Of a stretch of DNA of 28,693 nucleotides, positions 5,492 to 12,495 are shown piece after piece. Both the position numbers and the translations under genes were made by a program. Each line of letters starts with the position of its first letter. The first letter of the stretch is position 1. The stretch spans positions 1 through 28,693 of IMG/VR virus record IMGVR_UViG_3300031672_000007, one strand, 5' to 3'. This DNA is from a virus. The notes beneath the pieces were generated by a model, which ran no database searches, had not been told where the DNA came from, and saw only the letters and a list, made by a program, of their open reading frames with translations.

Positions 5492-6241
5492 ATGCAGAAA
5501 CGCAAACTCGGAGCCGTTGGCTGGCTCCTGATTCTCATTCTGGCCGCGCTGTTCGTCAGCGCCGTGGCCCTCTTCGCGTGGCAAACCTGGGAGTTCGTCA
5601 ATTTTCTGCTCCCACAAGAAAACTGGCTCATGAAATATCTGGCGGTCGCCAATTTTGACGTGATGAGCCTGTTTTGGCTCATGGGCGAACTGATTTTGCG
5701 CCCGTGGCTAGAACATAACACCAAAGTCACGATGGCGATTGCTGGCGGTATCGACTTTGCCTTATCGACGCTGGCGACCGTGATTCAGTTGACGGTGGTC
5801 GCGTCGCTGCGTTTTGCCAGCAGCATCAATCCGATTTTGATTTACGTCGCTTACGGCGTGATCGCCTTTGCGCTCGTGGTCAACATCATCAGTTTCATCA
5901 TCGTCATTCGCATCCAGTGGAAGTACATCGTAGGCGATGAGCAAGTGACTCCTTCCCCATCGCGCGGCGGCAATCAGCAAGCGTCATTCGCGCAAACCGC
6001 GCCTGTGACCGTGACGCCACAAGACCGCACGATTGTACCACTTGAGACGGCACGACAGCAGCGAATACAGGATGAAGAAGTAGCACGTTTACAACGCTTA
6101 AAAGAAGCGGCGGAACAGCGCGGCTACTCCATTGAGAAGCTAGAACGCATGTTGGGTGTAGACACTAGCCCAAAAGCGACGGCTCCGCTGGACACGACAC
6201 AGGCCAGCCAGCCGGGGCAAGCGAACGGCCACAAGGAATAG
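5492..6241 (+). CDS. Four-pass membrane protein with helical cytoplasmic tail, 249 aa
   Basis: ATG 5492 follows AAGGATTGAAACA. Four hydrophobic spans are visible at about residues 10-30 (WLLILILAALFVSAVALFAW), 50-69, 79-106 and 112-141 (INPILIYVAYGVIAFALVV onward). After these come a flexible stretch rich in Ser, Pro, Gln and Thr (145-180) and a charged helix (about 183-220, ARQQRIQDEEVARLQRLKE). The layout would suit a membrane anchor or a mobile-element membrane protein. A holin is possible but the protein is large for one and no endolysin lies beside it. Function unknown. An inverted repeat follows its stop. Confidence 0.7.
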   Translation: MQKRKLGAVGWLLILILAALFVSAVALFAWQTWEFVNFLLPQENWLMKYLAVANFDVMSLFWLMGELILRPWLEHNTKVTMAIAGGIDFALSTLATVIQLTVVASLRFASSINPILIYVAYGVIAFALVVNIISFIIVIRIQWKYIVGDEQVTPSPSRGGNQQASFAQTAPVTVTPQDRTIVPLETARQQRIQDEEVARLQRLKEAAEQRGYSIEKLERMLGVDTSPKATAPLDTTQASQPGQANGHKE

Positions 6242-6249
6242 AGGTTGAG

Positions 6250-6295
6250 GCAGAAAAATCAAAGGAAAAATCAAATCACCATTTGATTTTTCTGC
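6250..6295. repeat. Inverted repeat hairpin after membrane gene
   Basis: GCAGAAAAATCAAA (6250-6263) pairs perfectly with 6282-6295 around an 18-nt loop. The stem is AT-rich with a U-rich descending arm. It may act as a terminator or attenuator after the membrane protein gene. Confidence 0.5.
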
Positions 6296-6317
6296 CGCCT
6301 CACGAGGCTTCACAGGC
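6265..6317 (+). repeat. Direct repeat unit A, copy 1
   Basis: GAAAAATCAAATCACCATTT and the following ATTTTTC, with GCTTCACAGGC downstream at 6307-6317, match the block at 6736-6788. The first part is itself a dyad. Confidence 0.6.
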
Positions 6318-6558
6318 CGATCTCCCAAAGTTTTACAAGAAGCGTGGTCGGCAACGGACAGAAGTCAAAACGAAAAGTGTGATAGTCTATCGTTTAGAGC
6401 GTCACAAGTGGCCTCAAGGCTTGTCTGAGTACATGTGTTGGTACTACGAAACCAACTACATCAAACGGGGAGGAAAGTTTCATGACAAAGCAGAGCAGTG
6501 GAAAGCCGAAATCAGGCGATCAAAAATCCACATCGTTTCCTCAAATCACGCTTCTTGA
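6283..6558 (+). CDS. Doubtful ORF, up to 91 aa
   Basis: An open frame with basic, aromatic composition (FYKKRGRQRTEVKTKSVIVY, then WPQGLSEYMCWYYETNY). No start codon in it has a convincing ribosome site: TTG 6283 lies inside the inverted repeat, and GTG 6378 and ATG 6433 have poor context. It overlaps the better-supported gene at 6482 by 77 bp. It may be a real small protein, a decayed gene or chance. It is kept here because 6296-6481 would otherwise be empty and the composition is protein-like. Confidence 0.3.
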   Translation: MIFLPPHEASQADLPKFYKKRGRQRTEVKTKSVIVYRLERHKWPQGLSEYMCWYYETNYIKRGGKFHDKAEQWKAEIRRSKIHIVSSNHAS

Positions 6559-6757
6559 CGCAAAAGAATTTTTGTTTCAAGTGGATGGCGAAACGGTCAA
6601 TGTGGAGGATGCAACCGATGAACAATTTGATGCGTTTATCCGGCATCACATCAAAGTAGGCTGGACATTGGAGGACAGGGTAGATGCGATCAATCTGGCA
6701 TTGAAAGAGGGTAAAACACTGGCGATCTTACCGGAGAAAAATCAAATCGCCATTTAA
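6482..6757 (+). CDS. Hypothetical protein, 91 aa
   Basis: ATG 6482 is preceded by a strong GGGGAGGAAAG Shine-Dalgarno sequence. Residues 1-20 are polar and disordered, then a compact domain follows: LLDAKEFLFQVDGETVNVED, ATDEQFDAFIRHHIKVGW, and a helix near LEDRVDAINLALKEGKTL. No family is recognised. The last residues (LPEKNQIAI) and the stop are encoded by copy 2 of the repeat that also occurs at 6265, so the C-terminus may have been set by that duplication. The region is more AT-rich than the structural genes. Confidence 0.65.
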   Translation: MTKQSSGKPKSGDQKSTSFPQITLLDAKEFLFQVDGETVNVEDATDEQFDAFIRHHIKVGWTLEDRVDAINLALKEGKTLAILPEKNQIAI

Positions 6758-6788
6758 TTTTTTCAGGCAATGAATCCGCTTCACAGGC
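6736..6788 (+). repeat. Direct repeat unit A, copy 2
   Basis: GAAAAATCAAATCGCCATTT onward and GCTTCACAGGC (6778-6788) repeat the block at 6265-6317 with a few changes. It spans the end of the 6482 gene and the leader of the next. Confidence 0.6.
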
Positions 6789-6809
6789 GGGCTAGAAGGG
6801 AAGTGAGAG

Positions 6810-7046
6810 ATGTCATCATATGACAGGCGAAAACTTGAGAAATTGTTTGGATTGCCACTGTTTCCGAGCGACAGAAGTGAACTACGGAAACTGAAGAAGT
6901 TTCTTCTTGCTCATCCACAATTGCCCTTTTGGGCGGCTTTTTGGATACTTACGCAATTGGGTTTTGTTTCTCCCGCCGCGAAGATAGCATTATTTCTTTT
7001 GGAAAACCCACAGGCGCGCAAAGAAATAATGGAGTTTTTGCGGTAG
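6810..7046 (+). CDS. Small basic protein with hydrophobic helix, 78 aa
   Basis: ATG 6810 follows GAAGGGAAGTGAGAG. The N-terminal 35 residues are charged (SSYDRRKLEKLFGLPLFPSD, then RSELRKLKKFLLAHPQ). One hydrophobic stretch follows (about 38-64, LPFWAAFWILTQLGFVSPAA then KIALFLL), and a short charged end (ENPQARKEIMEFLR). It could be a single-pass membrane or membrane-associated peptide. No family is recognised. It is convergent with the next gene, and a hairpin lies in the gap. Base composition is AT-rich like the gene before it. Confidence 0.65.
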   Translation: MSSYDRRKLEKLFGLPLFPSDRSELRKLKKFLLAHPQLPFWAAFWILTQLGFVSPAAKIALFLLENPQARKEIMEFLR

Positions 7047-7051
7047 CCAGC

Positions 7052-7097
7052 ACAGCAGGGTAGGGCAGTCTTCTTATAGACATTCGTACCCTGCTGT
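7052..7097. terminator. Hairpin between convergent genes
   Basis: ACAGCAGGGTA (7052-7062) pairs perfectly with TACCCTGCTGT (7087-7097) across a 24-nt loop, between convergent genes ending at 7046 (+) and 7106 (-). No U-tract follows on either strand, so termination is likely but not certain. Confidence 0.5.
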
Positions 7098-7105
7098 TGA
7101 TTGGG

Positions 7106-7384
7106 TTATTCGCGTCCAGTCAGAATCGCTTGCGCGCGTTCGGCGTCCTCGCGTTTGACCCAATCGGCGCACAGGACTTTTCCGCCTTGCCCGTGAAAGG
7201 TCAGGTTGATTGTCGCCATCATCGATGGCTTTTTGTAGTCCAGATCAACGAAACTGGCGCGCATCATGGTTTCGGAGCGCAGCTTTTTGGTTTTGTCAAA
7301 CACGGATACCTGCTCGACAATGATCGCTGTGTCGGTAATCACCAACTGCCCTTGTTTGCAGTTGGTTTTGAGTAGTTCAGCCAT
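7106..7384 (-). CDS. Hypothetical PH-like beta protein, 92 aa
   Basis: The start at 7384 (MAELLKTNCKQGQLVITDTA) is chosen because AAGGAG lies about 10 nt upstream on the - strand. The pattern of alternating strands (QLVITDTAIIVEQ, KLRSETMMRASFVDLDYK, MMATINLTFHGQGGKVLCADW) followed by a final helix (KREDAERAQAILTGR) resembles the small bacterial PH-like fold, in which beta strands are capped by one C-terminal helix. That is a fold-level guess only. It is the second - strand gene in the window and lies beside the late-promoter region, so a regulatory role is possible but not shown. Confidence 0.65.
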   Translation of the reverse strand: MAELLKTNCKQGQLVITDTAIIVEQVSVFDKTKKLRSETMMRASFVDLDYKKPSMMATINLTFHGQGGKVLCADWVKREDAERAQAILTGRE

Positions 7385-7443
7385 TGGTAGTAATCTCCTT
7401 GTAGTGTGTGTTGTGAGGGCAAGCCTCGCATACCAGCATATCA

Positions 7444-7457
7444 TCCCTTGCAAGGGA
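7444..7457. repeat. Palindromic repeat copy 7
   Basis: Perfect TCCCTTGCAAGGGA in the divergent intergenic region upstream of the PH-like gene. Confidence 0.95.
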
Positions 7458-7483
7458 AGAGAGGTAGCATAACCTCCCGCTTA

Positions 7484-7512
7484 TTGCCATTTCTTCCAAA
7501 CCGTGCTATACT
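7484..7512 (+). promoter_or_regulatory. Promoter TTGCCA-17-TATACT with extended -10
   Basis: TTGCCA (7484-7489), a 17-nt spacer, then TGC-TATACT (-10 at 7507-7512, extended TGn at 7504-7506). Its -35 hexamer is identical to that of the 1082 promoter. The predicted start is near 7519. Confidence 0.7.
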
Positions 7513-7555
7513 TGAACCTGTCAGAGTTACAGCGATCTCCTTGGTGGTATGCAAT

Positions 7556-7603
7556 AAAGCCGTCCGTACAGGTATCTATCCGCCTGTACAGGCGGCTTTG
7601 TTG
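7556..7603 (+). ncRNA. Strong leader hairpin: attenuator or short RNA 3' end
   Basis: Arms 7556-7572 and 7583-7599 pair over 17 positions with two mismatches (AAAGCCG outer block, GTACAGG inner block), followed by TTTGTT. The inner part contains a perfect 16-bp palindrome (7580-7595, CCGCCTGTACAGGCGG). Lying about 40 nt after the 7484 promoter, it could end a short RNA of about 80 nt or attenuate transcription into the late operon. Confidence 0.5.
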
Positions 7604-7661
7604 CGTCGCTTCATATCAACTACCGATACTGACCGTCACTATCCCTCATCCTGTCAAGCGG

Positions 7662-7692
7662 TTATGCACACATGTGGATAACATGTGGACAA
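7662..7692. promoter_or_regulatory. DnaA-box cluster
   Basis: TTATGCACA (7662-7670) matches the TTATNCACA box. TGTGGATAA (7673-7681) is a perfect box on the other strand. TGTGGACAA (7684-7692) is one mismatch away. The last two are in an 11-bp tandem repeat (ACATGTGGAYA), one helical turn apart. AT-rich sequence follows. It may be a replication origin element or a DnaA-responsive switch in front of the late operon. Confidence 0.6.
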
Positions 7693-7714
7693 GTTAACAA
7701 AAATACGCTATACT
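7686..7714 (+). promoter_or_regulatory. Promoter TGGACA-17-TATACT, overlapping a DnaA box
   Basis: TGGACA (7686-7691) and TATACT (7709-7714) with a 17-nt spacer. The -35 lies within the third DnaA-box-like site. The predicted start is near 7720, about 10 nt before ATG 7730 of the terminase gene. Confidence 0.6.
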
Positions 7715-7729
7715 GATAAGCAAAGAGTT

Positions 7730-9514
7730 ATGCTGTTTTATAATTCTTCCTTGCAAGGCGAACATCTTGTGATTGTCTTATTGGATCGGGTGACAATCGA
7801 AGCGGAGCAGTGCCGTCGTGATTTGACGCTATTTGTCAAAGCCGCGTGGCCGGTAATCGAGCCAGGAACACCATTATTGTGGAACTGGCATCTTGACGCT
7901 TTGTGTCTGCATTTACAGGCTGTTGCCGAGGGCAAGATCAATCGCCTGCTGATCAACATCGCCCCTGGTCATGCTAAGTCCTCTGTCGTTTCTGTCCTTT
8001 ATCCTGTCTGGTCATGGATCAACGATCCGGCTATTCGCTGGTTATGCGCGTCTCACAGTCTTGACCTCGCTATCAGAGACAATAAGAACCGGCGCGACCT
8101 GATAGAGTCCGACTGGTTTCAATCGCGTTATGGACACGTTTTCCAGTTATCGAGTTCACAGAACGTCAAGAGCTTTTTCGAGAATAACAAACGCGGCTAC
8201 AGTCTGGCAACGGCTGTTCGTAGCTCCGCAACTGGCAAACGTGGGTCGCATCTTCTGATAGACGACCCAAACAATGCGATGGCCGGTGAAGCGGATATCC
8301 TGGCCGTCAAAGATTGGTTCGGCAAAACCTGGACAAGCCGTCTGAACGACCAGGAACACGGCGCAATGGTCGTGGTTGGACAGCGCCTCGACGAACGGGA
8401 TTTATCCGGTCACATCTTGAAACTTGGCGGCTGGACGCATCTGAACTTGCCAGAAGAATTTGAACCTGACAGAAAATGCATCACTTATCTTCCTGGTCAA
8501 CAGCCAACATCGACAGAGCCTGTCACCGTTGAGGTCAACAGTACCACGACGCGGCGCAAGAAATACAAGGTTGTCTTTGTCAACAGCAAAGCGACGAACT
8601 GCACCTGTGAAGCGCGGTTCTATCATCCTGAAAAGCCCTGTAAGCATATGGAAGCGGCAAAGCCGCCAAAGCTTGACCTTGCCCCATTTTGGCAAGACCC
8701 ACGAACCGAACCAGGTGAACTCTTGTGGCCGGCCAAGTTTCCCAAAGAGGTGATAGAAAACCTTAAAAAAGGTCTGACCAGCATCAACTATGCCGCGCAA
8801 TTTCAGCAGAGTCCAGTTCCTGCAGGCGGCGCGAAGTTCAAAGAAAAATGGTTCCGGTACTTTTCCTTGCAAGGCAGCGACTACGTCCTGCATACGCCTG
8901 ATGGTGATAAGCACATGTCGCAATCGCTGTGCTGGCGGTTTGGCACGGTTGACCTGGCTATCTCTCAGAAGCAATCCGCAGACTTCACCGTCTTTTCCAT
9001 CTGGGATGTCACGCCTGACAAAGATTTGATATTGGTCAAGATGGTCCGAGGTCACTTTACGGATGGGGAGCAGGCCAATCTTTTAAAGCAGATTTATCAT
9101 TCAATGGGCTTGCTGTACTGGAAAATTGAAAGTGTCGCCTATCAACAGAGCTTTGTCATGCGCGGCATCTCGCTCGGTATCCCTTGCATGGAGTACAACC
9201 CGCGCGGCGCAGGCGACAAGGTTCTACGCGCCACACCGTTCGCAATCTGGTTAGAAAACGGCAAAGCGTATTTCCCAGAAGAGCAATCGGTAGACTTTAT
9301 GCACGATGTCAAAGAGGAACTGCTGAAATTCCCGAAAGGCGCGCACGACGATATTGTGGACACCTGCTCAATGGCGGCGGACGAAATTATCGCGCCGCGT
9401 ATCCCCATGCAAGAAGCGGTAGAGACAGCGCAGCCCGTTGTTGTTGCGACGGCTGCGGACATTGCCAGGATTGACCCTTTCAAGTGGCTTGACGATCATG
9501 GGGGTAGGGGATGA
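7730..9514 (+). CDS. terL: Terminase large subunit with SWIM-like zinc finger insert, 594 aa
   Basis: ATP-driven DNA packaging motor and headful or site nuclease. The ATPase part has Walker A (APGHAKSS, residues 78-85) and Walker B (LLIDD, 175-179). The RNase H-like nuclease starts near VDLAISQKQSADFTVFSIWD and ends with HDDIVD (539-544). Between them, residues about 262-325 hold an extra block whose CTC-x10-CKH (C291, C293, C304, H306) matches the SWIM zinc-finger pattern CxC-xn-CxH. Flanking text (WTHLNLPEE, then DPRTEPGELLWP) is ordinary terminase. ATG 7730 is preferred since GTG 7685 lies inside the DnaA-box and promoter region. Palindrome copies encode SLQG twice. The end overlaps the portal start by 4 nt. 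Confidence 0.95.
   Translation: MLFYNSSLQGEHLVIVLLDRVTIEAEQCRRDLTLFVKAAWPVIEPGTPLLWNWHLDALCLHLQAVAEGKINRLLINIAPGHAKSSVVSVLYPVWSWINDPAIRWLCASHSLDLAIRDNKNRRDLIESDWFQSRYGHVFQLSSSQNVKSFFENNKRGYSLATAVRSSATGKRGSHLLIDDPNNAMAGEADILAVKDWFGKTWTSRLNDQEHGAMVVVGQRLDERDLSGHILKLGGWTHLNLPEEFEPDRKCITYLPGQQPTSTEPVTVEVNSTTTRRKKYKVVFVNSKATNCTCEARFYHPEKPCKHMEAAKPPKLDLAPFWQDPRTEPGELLWPAKFPKEVIENLKKGLTSINYAAQFQQSPVPAGGAKFKEKWFRYFSLQGSDYVLHTPDGDKHMSQSLCWRFGTVDLAISQKQSADFTVFSIWDVTPDKDLILVKMVRGHFTDGEQANLLKQIYHSMGLLYWKIESVAYQQSFVMRGISLGIPCMEYNPRGAGDKVLRATPFAIWLENGKAYFPEEQSVDFMHDVKEELLKFPKGAHDDIVDTCSMAADEIIAPRIPMQEAVETAQPVVVATAADIARIDPFKWLDDHGGRG
7749..7758. repeat. Palindromic repeat copy 8
   Basis: CCTTGCAAGG in frame as SLQG, eight codons into the terminase gene. 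Confidence 0.9.
8865..8874. repeat. Palindromic repeat copy 9
   Basis: CCTTGCAAGG in frame as SLQG, in the linker between terminase ATPase and nuclease domains. Confidence 0.9.
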
Positions 9515-12495
9515 GCAGTCGCAACCAGCGCCGCCGTTCGCAACAAAAACGCCCACAACCACAACCTACGTCAGAAGTTCGCCTGATTGTGGAGGAAAAA
9601 GTCAATCCCGCGTATGCTGGTGTGTCGCTGTTCTCGGATGCGCCACAACCGCATATGATGCCAAAGAACTACCTGACTTATGCGCGTGAAGGGTATAAGG
9701 GCAATCCAACACTTTTCAAATGCATCAACTATATCATTACCAATGGCGCGGCCATACCGCCAAAGCTCTATACCGATGATACCCGTCAAACCGAAATCAA
9801 ATCTCATGCTCTGCTCGACAAACTGAAACGGCCAAATCCTGAGAAGTCCGGTGTCCAGTTCAGGAAAGCCGTCATGGGCTACCTGCTGGTCGCTGGCAAT
9901 TCCTACATCTACGCCATACGCAAGGGCATAGCTGGGCCGCCTGACGAACTATGGCCCATGCAACCGGATAAGATTAAAATCTTGCCTACAGCTACCCGCG
10001 GCATTGTGGGCTATGAATACGACGATTTCAAGGGAACGGATAAAAATCCGATCTTAGCTGCGAACATGCTGCACCTCATGACATGGAATCCCGATGATCC
10101 GTTGTTCGGACTGTCCGGTATCGAAGTGGGCGCGCTCATGGTTGATCAAGTGACTGCCGCGCAAAAATGGAATTTGGCCTTACTCCAGAATGGCGCGCGC
10201 ATGTCAGGCGCATTCACGACGCCAATCATCCTGGAACCAAATGCGCGTTCAAAGCTAGAGGATAAGGTCAACGAAAAGATGGCGGGCTATCGTAACGCGG
10301 GCAAGATAGCCGTTCTCGACGGCGGCTTGCAATGGAACCAAATCGGCGCGCCCCCGTCCGAAATGGACTGGCTACAAGCACTGCAATATTGGGGCGGTAG
10401 CCTTGCGAACCTCTATAACATGCCGCCACAACTGATAGGCGACACATCCTCCACAACCTATGACAATATGGAGCAGGCCAAAGCGGCGTCGTATACCGAA
10501 GAGATATTTCCCATCTTAGATGAGATGTACGCCGAATTTACGATGTGGCTTGTGCCGATGTATCCTGACTTGCCAGCGACTGCCACGCTCTACTATGACA
10601 AGGATTCAGTGGAAGTCGTGCAGTCGGTCATTCAGCAACAGAAGACAGCCAAAGCGCAGCGCGCAAACACGGCCTGGATGCAAGGCTCAATGATGCTCGA
10701 CGAAGCGCGCGAACTGCAAGGTTTGCCGCCACTGCCAAGTAAGATGGGGCAAGTCTTCCGTTTCGGCGCGGTGATTGTGCGCGCATCGGAGATGGATGAT
10801 TACGCCGATCAATCCCTCAAGACGCCAGCCGCGCCACCCGCGCCCGTTCCTGAGCAACTCTTGAATGCGCCCGCGCCCGGTAGCACACCGCCGCCAACAA
10901 CACCTCCCTTGCAAGGGAACGATACGAAACCAGGAGAAGAGGATAATGGCAAGCAACCTCCACCAGATGCTAGCGGTGATACTGATAGCACTCCTGGCAA
11001 ATCTCGAAATATACCTGCTCATTTTGGCTATCGTTACGATTCGAAAGCAAAAAATGACGATGAGGAAGAGCAGACCGGCGCAATGGTCGCGTTCTTCCTT
11101 GACCCCAAAATCGCCAAACAGGTAGCGATTCCAGACGGCGAATCGCCTGACGATCTCCATATCACCTTAGCGTTTTTGGGTGATGCATCGGAGCTTGATA
11201 TCGATGTTTCGACGCTCCGAAAAACGCTTGCGTCGTATGCTTCTGAGGCAATTCCCTTGCAAGGGTCAATCTCAGGGATAGGTCGTTTTGCCGCGCAAGA
11301 CGGAGAATCGCCTGTCTATGCCTCGGTCAATATTGCCGGGCTACAGCAGTGGCGCGCCGATTTGGTCAAGCAATTGGAGGGCGCGGACATCGACGTGGAT
11401 AAGACATTCGACTTCACGCCACACATCACGCTGGACTATATCGACGCGGACGCGGCCATGCCAGCTATTGACGTGCCTGATGTGGCATTGTCGTTTGATA
11501 TGTTGTGGCTGTGCATAGGCGATAAACGCTATTCCTTCTCCATAGGCGATGAACAATATCCACAAAAACGCCGTCGCTTTGTTGCGACGAAAGCGCTTGA
11601 CCTCACCACCAAAGAAGAGAAGCAAGCCTATCTGGAGCAGGTAGAGGCCGCGCGCCACACGTGGGAAGCGACGATATCCGGTCGCTTACAAGGCTATTTC
11701 AAGTCCGAACAACAATCTGTTGTGGCGGCTATTAAGCATGGCACGCCCACGGCAACCGATGAGGATCATCTGCTGAACCAGGCCAAAGCGGCCATCGACA
11801 AACACAAAAGCAAGCTGCAATCGATTATTGCGACGGCCTGGCAAGATGTGGCGGGCTACTTTGCCAAACAGGTTGACCAGGAACTGCAACAAGCTAAAGC
11901 ACAGCCAACACATCAACACAAAGGCGTTGATTTTTTCTCGACGCAAATTATTCAGTATATTTTGGCATTGGCAAATCATAAAGCACTTGGGATTAACGAA
12001 ACCATACAAAACATGATTCGTGTGGCGCTTGCCAACGGTATAGAGGCAGGTGAATCCTTGCCACAATTGGCCGCGCGTATTGAAAACCTGTATGACAATT
12101 CCATTGTACCGAACAGGCCGGCTGTGATCGCCGCCACGGAGGTTTGTTCAGCGTCGAATTATGGCAGTATGCAATCGGCTATGCAATCGGGACTGACTTT
12201 GAATAAAGTTTGGCAAGCCACACCGGACAATCATACGCGACCAGCGCATGTTGCAGCGGACGGCCAAAGTGTGCCGATGAACACGCCGTTTAGCGTTGGC
12301 GGTGAAAATCTGAGTTATCCTGGCGATCCGAACGGTTCGGAAAATATGGTGGTCAATTGCCGCTGCGCCATGTATTACCAGCGCGTCGCCAGTACCGCCT
12401 CAACCGATGATAGCAGTTCTGATGACGGTTCAGGTGATGAAGAGAAGCGGCGCAAGCGACTGGAATACAAACGGTTTATGGAGGTGCTGGTATGA
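9511..12495 (+). CDS. Portal - 2H phosphoesterase - MuF minor head fusion, 994 aa
   Basis: Three proteins in one chain. Residues about 1-430 are an HK97-type portal, the dodecameric DNA gate of the head (YAREGYKGNPTLFKCINYI, VAGNSYIYAIR, YNMPPQLIGD). A Pro/Asp-rich linker (430-525) carries a palindrome copy (PLQG). Residues about 531-690 are a 2H phosphoesterase (2'-5' RNA ligase-like) with both catalytic HxT motifs, H550-I-T552 (HITLAFLG) and H638-I-T640 (FTPHITLDY). Residues about 700-970 match the SPP1 gp7/Mu F minor-head family, ending ADGQSVPMNTPFSVGGE, YPGDPNGS and NCRC. 2H enzymes open or cut 2'-5' or cyclic phosphodiesters; the substrate here is unknown. It starts inside the terminase stop (ATGA). 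Confidence 0.92.
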   Translation: MSSRNQRRRSQQKRPQPQPTSEVRLIVEEKVNPAYAGVSLFSDAPQPHMMPKNYLTYAREGYKGNPTLFKCINYIITNGAAIPPKLYTDDTRQTEIKSHALLDKLKRPNPEKSGVQFRKAVMGYLLVAGNSYIYAIRKGIAGPPDELWPMQPDKIKILPTATRGIVGYEYDDFKGTDKNPILAANMLHLMTWNPDDPLFGLSGIEVGALMVDQVTAAQKWNLALLQNGARMSGAFTTPIILEPNARSKLEDKVNEKMAGYRNAGKIAVLDGGLQWNQIGAPPSEMDWLQALQYWGGSLANLYNMPPQLIGDTSSTTYDNMEQAKAASYTEEIFPILDEMYAEFTMWLVPMYPDLPATATLYYDKDSVEVVQSVIQQQKTAKAQRANTAWMQGSMMLDEARELQGLPPLPSKMGQVFRFGAVIVRASEMDDYADQSLKTPAAPPAPVPEQLLNAPAPGSTPPPTTPPLQGNDTKPGEEDNGKQPPPDASGDTDSTPGKSRNIPAHFGYRYDSKAKNDDEEEQTGAMVAFFLDPKIAKQVAIPDGESPDDLHITLAFLGDASELDIDVSTLRKTLASYASEAIPLQGSISGIGRFAAQDGESPVYASVNIAGLQQWRADLVKQLEGADIDVDKTFDFTPHITLDYIDADAAMPAIDVPDVALSFDMLWLCIGDKRYSFSIGDEQYPQKRRRFVATKALDLTTKEEKQAYLEQVEAARHTWEATISGRLQGYFKSEQQSVVAAIKHGTPTATDEDHLLNQAKAAIDKHKSKLQSIIATAWQDVAGYFAKQVDQELQQAKAQPTHQHKGVDFFSTQIIQYILALANHKALGINETIQNMIRVALANGIEAGESLPQLAARIENLYDNSIVPNRPAVIAATEVCSASNYGSMQSAMQSGLTLNKVWQATPDNHTRPAHVAADGQSVPMNTPFSVGGENLSYPGDPNGSENMVVNCRCAMYYQRVASTASTDDSSSDDGSGDEEKRRKRLEYKRFMEVLV
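10905..10918. repeat. Palindromic repeat copy 10
   Basis: Perfect TCCCTTGCAAGGGA, in frame as PPLQGN, in the disordered linker between portal and 2H domains. Confidence 0.95.
11253..11266. repeat. Palindromic repeat copy 11
   Basis: CCCTTGCAAGGG (11254-11265), in frame as IPLQGS within the 2H phosphoesterase domain, between its two HxT motifs. Confidence 0.95.

Noticed and set aside
5251-5730. 159-codon - strand frame across two + strand genes
   Set aside because: It spans a coiled-coil gene, an intergenic gap and a signal-anchor coding stretch in antisense, with no ribosome site.
7685-7729. GTG 7685 as terminase start
   Set aside because: It lies inside a DnaA-box-like repeat and the -35 of a promoter whose predicted start is downstream at about 7720.
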